Made by a program: the position numbers and the translations under genes
Shown here: in pieces, positions 33,120 through 42,721 of the stretch
Position numbering within the stretch: position 1 is the first letter of the stretch
Layout: the number at the start of each line of letters is the position of its first letter
Origin: Micavibrio sp. UBA6139
Lineage (GTDB): Bacteria > Pseudomonadota > Alphaproteobacteria > Micavibrionales > Micavibrionaceae
Reading direction: 5' to 3'
Assembly: GCA_002423285.1 (NCBI GenBank)
Contig: DIVF01000059.1
Location: 1 to 64,000, forward strand
DNA length: 64,000 bases
Notes under the pieces: model-generated
The model's database searches: none
The model's input: the letters and a program-made list of their open reading frames with translations, nothing else
What the model was told of the DNA's origin: nothing

Positions 33120-36100
33120 TTATTCAACCAGTCGGTTCCACCAACCCTTTTTCTTTTGCCCATCAGGTTCGCTGACCACGGCATAGGGTTTTTCTTCTGC
33201 TGTGCGCGGCGCGTCATTGGCAACAGCTTCCGATGATTCTGCACCAGAACGGCGACCATAGAATTTAGGCTCTACAGCGGATTTGCGCGGCTCAGCCGAT
33301 GGGGTTTCACCACTCGCTGCAACGGCTCTGTCCTCACGGCGTGGACGCTCTGTCCGTGCCGGGCGTTCTGTTCGCGGTTGTTCGGCACCTTGTTCTGCAG
33401 GGGCATCTGTACGGGCCGGACGATCCGTACGATCACCGCCTGAACGATTCCGGCCACCACGGCTGCGACCACCGCGTTCGCGGCGTCCTTCAGGACGTGG
33501 GGTTCCTTCACCCGGTGCTGCATCAGCACGGTTGCCGATATTATCATCTGCCTCATCCGATGCATCGTGACCTTCGGCAAAATTGCCCGGTGCTGCTTGT
33601 GCATCACCTTCAGCGGCGGCTTCACCTTCAACGCGCGGTGTCCCATCGCGGTTGCGATCACCACGGTTACGGCCACGGCCACCACGGCGGCCACGACGGC
33701 GGCTGCGTTCGCCTTCAGCACCTTCTTCGCCAGGGGCGCGGTCACGGGCGACAACATTGTTTTCTGTCTCGCCTGTTTCTTCGCCTTCAGCCTGTGCTGC
33801 GATGGACTCGGACCCTTCTTCAGCCCCGTTTTCATTGCGGCGTGGGCGGTTGCGGTTCCGGTCGTTGTTGTTGCGGTCATTGCGGCCACGGCCACGGTTA
33901 TTATCGCGCTCGCCGTTTTCTTCGGAACGGGGCTGGGCACGTTGTGGACGGGCTTCACCTTCGCCGTCCTCATCATCCGCATCGACTTCGACGCGCATGC
34001 GGTCCACTTTATAAGCACCCGGCAGCAAAACATCATCGATACGGACAGTCACCTGGAATTCATAGCGACGCTCAATATCGGCCAGCATGTAACGCTTGTG
34101 GTTGAGTACATAAATCGCGACCTCGCTCGGCAGGCTCAACTGGATCACAGCATTGCGTGCACGAACACCTTCTTCTTCCAAACCACGCATGGCCAGAATT
34201 GCGGCGTTGTCCACGGTGCGTGTATGACCTTGGCCTTGGCAGAGTTTGCATTTTTCAAACTGGGCTTCGGTCAGGGATGGGTTCAGACGCTGACGCGACA
34301 TTTCCATCAGACCAAAGGATGAAATCCGGCCCATCTGAATCCGCGCACGGTCAGAGGACAGAGATTCTTTCAGTTTACGTTCAACCTTCGCATTGTTGCG
34401 GCGGTCTTCCATATCGATAAAGTCGATAACGACCAAGCCGCCCAGATCGCGCAGGCGCAATTGGCGGGCGACTTCTTCGGCTGCTTCCATGTTTGTCTTC
34501 ACGGCTGTTTCTTCGATGTGGCGTTCGCGGGTTGCGCGGCCAGAGTTCACGTCGATGGAAACAAGTGCTTCGGTCGGGTTGATAACCAAATAACCGCCGG
34601 ATTTCAGCGTGACGTTTGGTTCGCCCATTTCACGGATCTGGCTTTCAACCTGATAACGGTGGAACAGGGGAATCTGTTCGTCCTTATACTGGATCACGCG
34701 TTTGGAATGGGACGGCATCATGACTTTCATGAAGTCACGGGCGGCCTTGTAACCTTCTTCACCGGACACAACGATCTCTTCGATGTCACGGCTGTAAAGG
34801 TCACGCACCGCGCGGCGGATCAGTTTGCCTTCTTCGTGGATGATGGCCGGTGCATTGGATTGCAGGGTCAGTTCACGGATTTCATCCCACAGGCGCAGCA
34901 GGTAATCACAGTCGCGCTTAATTTCAACTTTGGTACGGGACATACCGGCGGTCCGCATAATCACCGACATCCCTTCGGGGACGTTCAGCTCGGACAGAAT
35001 TTCACGCATGCGTTTGCGTTCCGCGAAATTGGCGATCTTACGGCTGACGCCGCCACCACGCGGGGAGTTTGGCATCAACACGCAGTAACGACCCGGCAAA
35101 GACAAATATGTTGTGACCGCAGCACCTTTATTGCCGCGTTCTTCTTTGCTTGCCTGAACCAGCATAATCTGGCCGCGTTTGATAACTTCTTGAATTTTGT
35201 AATGACGGCGGCTGGTTGGACGGACCGGACGGTCACCTTCAACACCATCACCACCTAAAACTTCGACACGGCGACTGGAGGAAGCGACATGACGGCCACC
35301 ACTGCGGCCACCACGACCACCACCACGGTTGCGGTCACCACCGCGACCGCCACGGCCACCACGACCACCACGGTTACGATCACCACGGCCACGATTGTCT
35401 TCGCCGTTGAGGGATTCGCCACGATGACCGGCTTCGGTATTGCCGTTCACTTCGTTTTCTTCGGCTTCCTCTTCGGATACTGGCGCAACGTTGCCAATGG
35501 ATTCTTCCGGATCTTCTTCGCCGTCTTGCCCTGCATCTTGGGCAGGCATTTCCGGATAGGCCGGTGCGGCAGCCGCAACAGCTTCTTCAGGTTCTTCCAG
35601 ATCGGACAAAGGAATGAGGGTGATTTCTGTTTCGGCTTCGACCTCTTCGGTCTCGTCCATTTCTTCTATATCGTCTTCGGATTCGTCCTCAGATTCTTCT
35701 TCGGCAACGTCAGCTGTTTCTTCTAAATCTTCGTCTGATTCATCAACCGGTGGCTTTTCGCCGCCGATTTCTTCGACGATATCTTCTTCATCGTCTTCGG
35801 ATTCATCTTGCTCCCCAGCTTCTGCGCCTTCAGCAAGGCCAGCGGCGGCGCGTTCTTCGGCTTCTTCCATGGCGCGGTCTTCTGCGTCACGGGCTTCCAT
35901 CTCGGCGCGTTGTTCAGCCAGCAAGGCTTCACGGTCGGCAATTGGAATGCGGTAATAATCGGGGTGGATTTCAGCGAAAGGCAAGAAGCCATGACGGTTC
36001 CCGCCGAAATTTACGAAGGCCGCTTGCAGCGATGGTTCAACGCGTGTGACCTTGGCAAGAAAAATAGACCCTTTAATTTGTTTACGGACTTGGCTTTCGT

Positions 36101-36188
36101 AGTCGAATTCCATCAACCGTGTTCCGTCAACGACTGCAACCCGTGTTTCTTCGTCGTGGGTCGCGTCAATCAGCATGCGCTTTGTCAT
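33120..36188 (-). CDS. rne: ribonuclease E
   Basis: 1022 aa. Endonuclease of mRNA decay and rRNA/tRNA processing; scaffold of the degradosome. S1 domain starts GSIFLAKVTRVEPSLQAAFV, but residues ~80-325 interrupt it: first acidic (Glu/Asp), then Arg/Gly-rich (RGGRGGRGG). The S1 half resumes at YLSLPGRYCVLMPNS. The nuclease core has DVNSGRATRERHIEETAVKTN with catalytic Asp residues and LRDLGGLVVIDFIDM; the Zn-link is CKLCQGQG. The C-terminal ~300 residues are Arg/Asn/Glu-rich and disordered. ATG at 36188 has AGGAGAT eight bases upstream; the in-frame extension to 36281 was rejected. Confidence 0.95.
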   Translation of the reverse strand: MTKRMLIDATHDEETRVAVVDGTRLMEFDYESQVRKQIKGSIFLAKVTRVEPSLQAAFVNFGGNRHGFLPFAEIHPDYYRIPIADREALLAEQRAEMEARDAEDRAMEEAEERAAAGLAEGAEAGEQDESEDDEEDIVEEIGGEKPPVDESDEDLEETADVAEEESEDESEDDIEEMDETEEVEAETEITLIPLSDLEEPEEAVAAAAPAYPEMPAQDAGQDGEEDPEESIGNVAPVSEEEAEENEVNGNTEAGHRGESLNGEDNRGRGDRNRGGRGGRGGRGGDRNRGGGRGGRSGGRHVASSSRRVEVLGGDGVEGDRPVRPTSRRHYKIQEVIKRGQIMLVQASKEERGNKGAAVTTYLSLPGRYCVLMPNSPRGGGVSRKIANFAERKRMREILSELNVPEGMSVIMRTAGMSRTKVEIKRDCDYLLRLWDEIRELTLQSNAPAIIHEEGKLIRRAVRDLYSRDIEEIVVSGEEGYKAARDFMKVMMPSHSKRVIQYKDEQIPLFHRYQVESQIREMGEPNVTLKSGGYLVINPTEALVSIDVNSGRATRERHIEETAVKTNMEAAEEVARQLRLRDLGGLVVIDFIDMEDRRNNAKVERKLKESLSSDRARIQMGRISSFGLMEMSRQRLNPSLTEAQFEKCKLCQGQGHTRTVDNAAILAMRGLEEEGVRARNAVIQLSLPSEVAIYVLNHKRYMLADIERRYEFQVTVRIDDVLLPGAYKVDRMRVEVDADDEDGEGEARPQRAQPRSEENGERDNNRGRGRNDRNNNDRNRNRPRRNENGAEEGSESIAAQAEGEETGETENNVVARDRAPGEEGAEGERSRRRGRRGGRGRNRGDRNRDGTPRVEGEAAAEGDAQAAPGNFAEGHDASDEADDNIGNRADAAPGEGTPRPEGRRERGGRSRGGRNRSGGDRTDRPARTDAPAEQGAEQPRTERPARTERPRREDRAVAASGETPSAEPRKSAVEPKFYGRRSGAESSEAVANDAPRTAEEKPYAVVSEPDGQKKKGWWNRLVE

Positions 36189-36601
36189 TATAAGTATCTC
36201 CTGAATTGCAAAAGCGCGTACGGCTCCGCCCCCGGCATCCGCGCAGCGACTAAGGCGGAGAGGGCGGCGCTGACGCGCCAAAATTATTATATCTGTGGTG
36301 ATCCGGCAGGTTATTGGGCGTCGTAACGGTATTGTCTATAAGACAGGCCAACAACATTTCTGTTTAGCGCCGGAGCGAAAAACCCTGCTTCAGGCTTTCC
36401 CTTCATTACCGTTACAAGCTAGCGAAACTTTATCACTATTCTGTCAAATGCTAAAGCCGCAACGGGTCGCTTAATTAAGGATATACAACGCCGCCGGGTT
36501 GAGCACAACATAATTCAAAGGCCCCCCGTCTTCATGATATTCTCGCGGCGGGCCTAAAATTGCCCTGTAAAATATGGAAAGCCCGTGATACACCCCACAA
36601 C
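36189..36601. other. rne / rlmJ divergent intergenic region with long rne leader
   Basis: 413 bases. A TTGACA on the minus strand at about 36443-36448 could be the -35 of the rne promoter, giving an rne leader of roughly 220 bases; long rne leaders often take part in autoregulation. GC-rich inverted segments (for example near 36220-36280) could fold. A GGCCC.. hairpin-like sequence lies at about 36525-36555. No gene is seen. Confidence 0.45.
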
Positions 36602-37447
36602 ATGAATTATCGCCACATCTACCACGCCGGAAATTTCGCAGACGTCTTCAAGCACATTATCTTGATGCGGGTCATTGCCTATTTGAAACAAAAGGATAAG
36701 CCCTTTTTCGGTCTGGACACCCATGCAGGAACCGGCAAATACAACCTGACATCCCCCCAAGCGCATAAAACCATGGAAGCTGCGGCAGGCATTGGCAGTT
36801 TATGGAATATATCAAACCTGCCACCGGCGATTGAGGCTTACCTGACCCTGATCCGCAACACCAACCCGGATGCGCGGAAACTGACCACCTATCCCGGATC
36901 ACCCCTCATCATGAAAACGCTCCTGCGCGGGGCCGACCGGATGGTAGCGAATGAACTGCACCCGGAAGACGCCCATATGCTGAAAAAAGCACTGGGCGAG
37001 GATAGCCGTGTGAAGGTTGAGAATATGGACGGCTATACCTGTCTGAAGGCCTTCCTGCCCCCGGATGAGCGGCGCGGTGTTGTCCTCATTGACCCACCCT
37101 TTGAGGTCACAGATGAATTTGAACGGATGGTGAAGGGCTTGCGCAATGCTTATACACGCTGGGCGACGGGCATTTATGCGTTCTGGTACCCCATCAAAAG
37201 CCCCGCCGATATTCACCTGTTCCATCAGGAGATCAAAGCCCTGAACATTCCACGCTGCGTTGCATTTGATTTTATGCTGCGCCCGGTAAGTGACCCCGAT
37301 GTTTTGAACGGGTGCGGCATGTTGCTGGTCAACCCACCATGGACCTTGCGGGAAGAGATTGAAGCCATCGCCCCCACCCTGATCTATCATATGACAGATG
37401 GTATCGGTGCATTGCGGATCAATGAGATTTCCGGCGAATCGGTCTAG
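36602..37447 (+). CDS. rlmJ: 23S rRNA (adenine-2030 N6)-methyltransferase RlmJ
   Basis: 281 aa. Methylates A2030 of 23S rRNA with S-adenosylmethionine. MNYRHIYHAGNFADVFKHI is the family start; THAGTGKY and the catalytic LIDPPFE (DPPY-type motif, here DPPF) follow, then 'YPIKSPAD'. The ATG at 36602 fits the family; an ORF start 14 codons earlier does not. Confidence 0.95.
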   Translation: MNYRHIYHAGNFADVFKHIILMRVIAYLKQKDKPFFGLDTHAGTGKYNLTSPQAHKTMEAAAGIGSLWNISNLPPAIEAYLTLIRNTNPDARKLTTYPGSPLIMKTLLRGADRMVANELHPEDAHMLKKALGEDSRVKVENMDGYTCLKAFLPPDERRGVVLIDPPFEVTDEFERMVKGLRNAYTRWATGIYAFWYPIKSPADIHLFHQEIKALNIPRCVAFDFMLRPVSDPDVLNGCGMLLVNPPWTLREEIEAIAPTLIYHMTDGIGALRINEISGESV

Positions 37448-37507
37448 CCTCAATCCAGACGCAATATGTAGAAATGCAAAATATGATGTGTCATAGTTAT
37501 CCTTGTG

Positions 37508-38776
37508 ATGCGTAAAACAATTCAAACCTGCTTGATTCTGCTGTTCTCCCTTTTGGGGGCGTTAACCGTGACGGGGCCTGCGATGGCGCTCGATATTGCG
37601 GCGATCCGCCTTGGCGCACATCCTGAAAAAACCCGTGTGGTGGTGGAGCTGAATGACGCGGCACAGTTTCGTGCCTTTATGCTGACGGAACCAACACGGC
37701 TGGTCGTGGACCTTCCCAATTTTAACTGGCGCGTGGGGAATATTGCCAAGCCCAAAGGCACCAGCATTCGTGAAATTCGCCAGGGGCCGCTGCAACCGGG
37801 TATTGCCCGGATTGTGATTGATCTGGAACGTCCATCTTTGATCCGCTCCGCTTTCTTCCTGCCGCAAGGTCAGGGGCAGCCGAACCGCATCGTGATTGAT
37901 TTTGCCAGTGCCGATGGGGCCGCCTTCGCGCAAGGCCGCACCAAAACCTATGGGTCTTTGCGCGTCAATGACCCGGCCGGTGCATCACAAATGGTTGCGG
38001 CCAATACCCAAAATAATATTGCCCCACCGCCAGAAAAACCCGTGCCGCGTACAGCCAATACAAATACAAAAGCCCCCATCCCCGTGGCACAACGCCCCTT
38101 GATCGTCCTTGACCCCGGCCATGGCGGTGAAGACCCCGGTGCATTGGGCAGTCGCGGTTTAATGGAGAAAAACATCACCTTGGCCATGGCCCGTGATTTA
38201 AAAAAGGCACTGGAAGACACAGGCCGTTACCGCGTGATGTTGACGCGTGAGAAAGATGTCTTTATCCGCCTATCACAGCGCGTGGCCTTTGCCCGTAACA
38301 AAAAGGCAGACCTGTTCATTTCCCTGCACGCGGATTCGATCAACCGTTCCGGCGTGCGCGGGGCATCCATCTACACGCTGTCTGAAAAGGCATCGGACGC
38401 CGAAACCGAAAAACTGGCGGCACGTGAAAACCATGCCGATCTGATCAGCGGTTTGGATTTGAGTGAGGAAGATGAAGATGTTGCCAACATCCTCGTTAAC
38501 CTGACGATGCGCGACACGATGAACCAATCGAAATTCTTCGCCAATAAATCGGTCAGCCTGCTGAAAGCCTCCGGTGTTCGCACCCTTGAAAACCCGCACC
38601 GCTTTGCCGGGTTTGCGGTGCTGAAAGCCCCCGATATTCCATCGGTTTTGATTGAGCTTGGCTATATGTCCAACGCCCAAGAATCAGCCATGCTGTCCAA
38701 CCCGGATTATCGCGGCAAGATTGCCGGGGCCTTGGTGGTTAGCATCAATGATTATTTTGAAAAAACAGGCCGCTAG
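37508..38776 (+). CDS. N-acetylmuramoyl-L-alanine amidase with AMIN domain (AmiC-type)
   Basis: 422 aa. Cuts stem peptides off murein during cell separation. Signal peptide (CLILLFSLLGALTVTGPAMA), then an AMIN domain that targets the septum (LDIAAIRLGAHPEKTRVVVELN ... TRLVVDLPNF), a linker, and an Amidase_3 zinc domain: DPGHGGEDPGA, LMEKNITLAMA, ISLHADSI and the catalytic VLIELGYMSN. The active site is complete. The first codon is ATG 37508; a GTG directly before it (37505) is in frame. LytM activators are not in the window. Confidence 0.94.
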   Translation: MRKTIQTCLILLFSLLGALTVTGPAMALDIAAIRLGAHPEKTRVVVELNDAAQFRAFMLTEPTRLVVDLPNFNWRVGNIAKPKGTSIREIRQGPLQPGIARIVIDLERPSLIRSAFFLPQGQGQPNRIVIDFASADGAAFAQGRTKTYGSLRVNDPAGASQMVAANTQNNIAPPPEKPVPRTANTNTKAPIPVAQRPLIVLDPGHGGEDPGALGSRGLMEKNITLAMARDLKKALEDTGRYRVMLTREKDVFIRLSQRVAFARNKKADLFISLHADSINRSGVRGASIYTLSEKASDAETEKLAARENHADLISGLDLSEEDEDVANILVNLTMRDTMNQSKFFANKSVSLLKASGVRTLENPHRFAGFAVLKAPDIPSVLIELGYMSNAQESAMLSNPDYRGKIAGALVVSINDYFEKTGR

Positions 38777-38985
38777 CCCACCCTTGCATGCAAAAACACC
38801 ACCCATTTGCGATAACAGGCAAAGCATGGCGAAAATAGGGCAAAGGTTTTGAAAAAAAAGAGAAAAAAGCAAAATACCCGATGTTCAACCCCCCCGGCAT
38901 TGTGTATACAGAGATGGTGAGTTTTGCCTTCTTAAGGGGCGATGACCATTCTATTAACAACTCTAATGCATTATGAGGAACTACC

Positions 38986-39159
38986 ATGAACAAAGTAATG
39001 ATGATTGCCCTGGCTGTTGCAGCTTTCGGTTTGTCCGCTTGCGCAAGCAACGACACAGCACGCGTTGACCAAGCTCCATACGCTCACGAGCGTACAGTTG
39101 GCGCTTCCCAAGCTCCTGCGAAAAGCAACCAAGTATTCCACGCTCGTCAAGGCAAATAA
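38986..39159 (+). CDS. small lipoprotein, unknown function
   Basis: 57 aa. MNKVMMIALAVAAFGLSAC is a lipoprotein signal with lipobox LSAC; the mature part is about 39 polar residues (ASNDTARVDQAPYAHERTVG...). GAGGAA lies six bases before the ATG, and codons are strongly biased to GCT/CGT/AAC, suggesting high expression. A perfect terminator follows, so it is a one-gene unit. Similar tiny entericidin-like or envelope lipoproteins are often abundant; function cannot be told. Confidence 0.8.
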   Translation: MNKVMMIALAVAAFGLSACASNDTARVDQAPYAHERTVGASQAPAKSNQVFHARQGK

Positions 39160-39185
39160 TCCGCCTTTACGCGTGTAACGCATTT

Positions 39186-39219
39186 AAAGACCGTCTGTTA
39201 ACGCAGACGGTCTTTTTAT
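39186..39219 (+). terminator. terminator of the small lipoprotein gene
   Basis: A perfect 12-bp stem, AAAGACCGTCTG with CAGACGGTCTTT and a 6-base loop, followed by TTATTT. Confidence 0.93.
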
Positions 39220-39229
39220 TTCTTCAAAG

Positions 39230-39556
39230 ATGCGGTATCGATTGTTTATGAGCATTGCGATTCACATTTTGAAATTTATCACCCTGACGGCTTTGGGGTT
39301 CTTTAGCATCCCGGTCATTATGCTGGGCGCGTTACAGCTGGGTGTGATCGACGCCCTGCCGGGTGATGAGCATATTTATAATTTCAAATTGATATATATG
39401 GGCGGCGGTATGATTGCCCTGATGCTTGCCTGTCTGGTCGGCGCGGCCAGCTTCTTTACCCATGGCCGGACCAGCACAACATTCCTGTTGCTGCCACTGG
39501 TCATCCCGATGCTGTATAGCATCGCGGTTCTGACCTATTTCACGGCGCTGTCATAG
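39230..39556 (+). CDS. small membrane protein, unknown
   Basis: 108 aa with three hydrophobic segments (IHILKFITLTALGFFSIPVIML, LIYMGGGMIALMLACLVGAASF, LLLPLVIPMLYSIAVLTYF). No family recognised. It follows the lipoprotein terminator by 10 bases, so it needs its own promoter or read-through. The start may be 39230 or the later ATG at 39248; neither has a clear ribosome site. It converges on the L,D-transpeptidase gene. Confidence 0.6.
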   Translation: MRYRLFMSIAIHILKFITLTALGFFSIPVIMLGALQLGVIDALPGDEHIYNFKLIYMGGGMIALMLACLVGAASFFTHGRTSTTFLLLPLVIPMLYSIAVLTYFTALS

Positions 39557-39559
39557 AGA

Positions 39560-40759
39560 TTAGTTTGGTGTGGTCATGCGCTTCGCCGGCGTGGCTGGCT
39601 GTTCAGGCTCAGCACTGACGGCTATCTTTTCAACGGGCTTTGCCGCTTGTGTTTTTTCTGAAACCACATCTTGTTCTGCAACGGGTGCTGATGGCGTTCC
39701 TTTGCGGAAGATTTCAACCGGATAACCACGGCGTTCGCGGATAATCTGACGGATCAATTGCCAATCAAGATCTTGCGCAAACTCCCCGGCGGAGGCCACG
39801 ATGATGCCCATATCTTCTTCCGGGAACACATAACCGGGCAAGCCGCCATCAACTTCCATCTTATCGGCCTGTTCCATGGTCGGTGTGGCTTCAAGGAATA
39901 ACTTATCCCCGACCCAACCCACCTTGACCGACTGGTTTACAACCGTCACCTGAATACCGGTTGGGAAAATGCCAAAGGCTTCTTCCGCCTCATCCGGGTA
40001 CATACGAATACAACCCGAACTCGCGCGGCGGCCAATGCTGTACGGCTTATCGGTACTGTGAATGCGGTATTCCGGCCACCCCAGATAAAGCGCGTAAGCG
40101 CCCAGCGGGTTATCAGGCCCCGGTGGCACTTCCGCTGGCAGCAGCGGGTTTTCACGGCGCATCCGCGCGGTTGGACGCCAGACGGGGTCTTTCTTCTTGC
40201 CGATGATCGAGGTCGTACCGCTTGGGGTCAAAAGACCTTCACGGCCAATTCCCAGCGCATAGGTTTTGGGCGCCTGACCCGGTTTCAGGTAAGCGTACAT
40301 GCGCATATCGGCCAGATTAATCACAAGCCCTTCGCGCGGTGCGCGTGGCAGAAGGTGCAACGATGGAATGGCAACCTTTTTCCCCTCACCCGGGATCCAC
40401 GGATCAAGGAACGGGTTGGCAGCGCGCAGCTCAACAAAGCCCATTTTATAATCACGGGCAATCTGCACCATTGTATCTTCATACTTGGCCGTATGCGTTT
40501 GCATCCCGCCGACATAATCGCGGTCATAGAATTTGGAGAAGGTGAGTTTCACCGGAACATCACCGGGCTTCCCAACAGAACGCGGCGAGGCTGATTTTAT
40601 AGGATTTTTATCTGGCTTTTCAGCATCTTCGCCGCCGCGTTGCTCCAGAACCCTTGGTGGCGGTTTCAAGATTTCGGCACGGGCGGCAGACACACAAAGA
40701 ACCATCCCCAGTGTCATCGCAGCAAGCGTTACACCAGTCATCAATGTTTTCGTCTGCAT
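39560..40759 (-). CDS. L,D-transpeptidase (YkuD domain)
   Basis: 399 aa. Cross-links or attaches murein through a Cys enzyme in the periplasm. A signal peptide (LMTGVTLAAMTLGMVLCVSA) is followed by a LysM-like segment (YEDTMVQIARDYKMGFVELRAANP) and a YkuD domain with LVINLADMRMYAYLKPG and the active-site SIGRRASSGCIRMYPDEAEE. The catalytic Cys, His (HSTDKPYSIG) and Arg are all present. ATG at 40759 has AAGG eight bases upstream; 40774 is also possible. It follows icd, on the same strand. Confidence 0.93.
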   Translation of the reverse strand: MQTKTLMTGVTLAAMTLGMVLCVSAARAEILKPPPRVLEQRGGEDAEKPDKNPIKSASPRSVGKPGDVPVKLTFSKFYDRDYVGGMQTHTAKYEDTMVQIARDYKMGFVELRAANPFLDPWIPGEGKKVAIPSLHLLPRAPREGLVINLADMRMYAYLKPGQAPKTYALGIGREGLLTPSGTTSIIGKKKDPVWRPTARMRRENPLLPAEVPPGPDNPLGAYALYLGWPEYRIHSTDKPYSIGRRASSGCIRMYPDEAEEAFGIFPTGIQVTVVNQSVKVGWVGDKLFLEATPTMEQADKMEVDGGLPGYVFPEEDMGIIVASAGEFAQDLDWQLIRQIIRERRGYPVEIFRKGTPSAPVAEQDVVSEKTQAAKPVEKIAVSAEPEQPATPAKRMTTPN

Positions 40760-40779
40760 TACCCGTGCCTTCATCTTAA

Positions 40780-42003
40780 TTACGCTGCCTTTTTCATCGA
40801 GGATTCGAGATTCTCGACAACCTTGTCCATAAATTCTGTGGTGGTCAGATAGGGTTGTTTTTCACCGACCAGAATGGCCAGATCCTTGGTCATGAAACCC
40901 TGCTCTACCGTTGCAACGCACACTTGCTCGAGCGACTCGGCAAAGTCAATGAGTTTCTGGTTTTTATCGAACTTGCCGCGATATTTCAGACCCTGTGTCC
41001 ACGCGAAAATAGAGGCAATCGGGTTGGTGGAGGTCGGGTTGCCCTTTTGGTGTTCGCGGAAGTGACGGGTCACGGTGCCGTGGGCCGCTTCGGCCTCAAC
41101 ACATTTACCATCCGGGGACAGCAGGACAGACGTCATCAGACCCAGCGAACCAAACCCTTGCGCCACAACATCGGACTGCACATCGCCGTCATAGTTTTTA
41201 CAGGCCCAAACGAACCCACCATTGGATTTGACGGAGAAAGCCACCATGTCGTCGATCAAACGGTGTTCGTACCACATTTTGTTCTTCTCGAATTCCGCCT
41301 TGAATTCCGCGTCATAAACGCGGGCGAAGATTTCAATAAACTTGCCGTCATAGGCCTTCAAAATCGTGTTTTTGGTGGACATATACAAAGGCCATTTGCG
41401 TTGCAACGCATAGGCGAAGCAAGACCGCGCAAAACCTTCAATCGACTCATCCAGATTATACATGCCCATGGCAATGCCCGGACCTGTGAAGTCGAACACT
41501 TCATGTTCAACGGTGGCGCTGCCATCGGCAGGCACATAGGTCATGGTCAATTTACCCGGACCCGGAACTTTAAAATCGGTTGCCTTGTACTGGTCACCAA
41601 ACGCATGACGGCCAATAACGATCGGCTGGGTCCAGCCCGGAATATATTTTGGCACGTTTTTGCAGATGATTGGTTCACGGAACACAGTGCCGTTCAAAAT
41701 ATTGCGGATCGTGCCGTTTGGCGATTTCCACATTTTTTTCAAGTTGAATTCTTTGACGCGGGCTTCATCAGGTGTGATGGTCGCGCATTTAACGCCAACG
41801 CCATATTGCTTGATCGCATTGGCGCAATCGACAGTCACCTTGTCATCGGTCGCATCGCGGTTTTGAATGGAAAGGTCGTAATATTTCAGGTCGATATCCA
41901 GATAAGGGAGAATGAGTTTTTCACGGATCATCTGCCAGATGATGCGGGTCATTTCATCGCCATCAATTTCAACGACTGGATTTTCAACTTTGATTTTCGA
42001 CAT
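40780..42003 (-). CDS. icd: isocitrate dehydrogenase, NADP+ type
   Basis: 407 aa. Oxidises isocitrate to 2-oxoglutarate in the TCA cycle. MSKIKVENPVVEIDGDEMTRIIWQ is the start of the eukaryote-like dimeric (subfamily II) form, common in Alphaproteobacteria. The substrate loop 'SPNGTIRNILNGTVFREPI', 'YDGDVQSDVVAQGFGSLGLMTSVL' and 'AEAAHGTVTRHFREHQKGNPTSTNPIASIFAW' are intact. ATG at 42003 has GGAGAG five bases upstream, so the ORF extension to 42312 was dropped. Confidence 0.96.
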   Translation of the reverse strand: MSKIKVENPVVEIDGDEMTRIIWQMIREKLILPYLDIDLKYYDLSIQNRDATDDKVTVDCANAIKQYGVGVKCATITPDEARVKEFNLKKMWKSPNGTIRNILNGTVFREPIICKNVPKYIPGWTQPIVIGRHAFGDQYKATDFKVPGPGKLTMTYVPADGSATVEHEVFDFTGPGIAMGMYNLDESIEGFARSCFAYALQRKWPLYMSTKNTILKAYDGKFIEIFARVYDAEFKAEFEKNKMWYEHRLIDDMVAFSVKSNGGFVWACKNYDGDVQSDVVAQGFGSLGLMTSVLLSPDGKCVEAEAAHGTVTRHFREHQKGNPTSTNPIASIFAWTQGLKYRGKFDKNQKLIDFAESLEQVCVATVEQGFMTKDLAILVGEKQPYLTTTEFMDKVVENLESSMKKAA

Positions 42004-42091
42004 GCGGCTCTCCATAATTTTTATTGCAAAACGCGCAGTCAGTGTAGTGCGTTTATCCTGAAAAACCAGTGCTTTTATGAAGATTGAAACC

Positions 42092-42547
42092 TCAGAGCCG
42101 TGGAGGCCGTGGCCCCAGAATGTGGACCAGCCCCGCAACACCGCCACGCATTTCATTGATGAAGGGATAAAAATTAAACGACACCGCCACCAGTTGATGG
42201 CGAATCCGTCCGTGATATTCAAACATGCGCCCATTGCGGATTTTTTGAATTTCAAACAGGGTGTAAGACGGATCGAGTGATGAGAAGGCGCGGAACAAAA
42301 ACCCCTCTGCATAGGGCTGTATGGTCATGCGCAAGACCAGCCCTGCTTCACGCGCCAGATCGAATAAATCACAAAGCCCATGATATTCGGATGGAAACAG
42401 GCCGTAACCATCCCCAAAGCTATCCTCTGGGCAGCCATCTTCCAGACTGCCATCCCCTGATTCGGCACCCGCATATTGCCCGGCCCGTCCTGCACTGCGT
42501 CGTAAAAGACGGGCGCGGTCGATTGAAACGACCTTTCCCATCGGCAT
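42092..42547 (-). CDS. hypothetical protein
   Basis: 151 aa, not recognised. N-terminal VVSIDRARLLRRSAGRAGQY is basic; an acidic low-complexity part follows; then a probable beta-rich domain (GLVLRMTIQPYAEGFLFRAFSSL, IQKIRNGRMFEYHGRIRHQLVAVSFN). The last segment 'GPRPPRL' is Pro/Arg-rich. No membrane segment. It lies upstream of icd on the same strand, and borders the AT-rich cassette. Confidence 0.6.
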   Translation of the reverse strand: MPMGKVVSIDRARLLRRSAGRAGQYAGAESGDGSLEDGCPEDSFGDGYGLFPSEYHGLCDLFDLAREAGLVLRMTIQPYAEGFLFRAFSSLDPSYTLFEIQKIRNGRMFEYHGRIRHQLVAVSFNFYPFINEMRGGVAGLVHILGPRPPRL

Positions 42548-42721
42548 CACATCCTTCTCAGGATATTATGCTTGATTTTTAATAATTATGGAAATTTTTA
42601 TAAAAGCCGCCCCACCTGAAAGTGTATCAATAAGACCTCTTTCTTATGGTTGCGCCATATAAGTTGCTTATGGGCTATAGGCTGCATTCCTTTTTTAAGA
42701 AATTGGCCATATACTCACTAT

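Noticed and set aside
33272..36326. Several ORFs within rne in other frames
   Set aside because: Low-complexity products of the Arg/Gly/Glu-rich coding repeats.
40855..42087. Plus-strand ORF opposite icd
   Set aside because: Antisense shadow of a certain gene.
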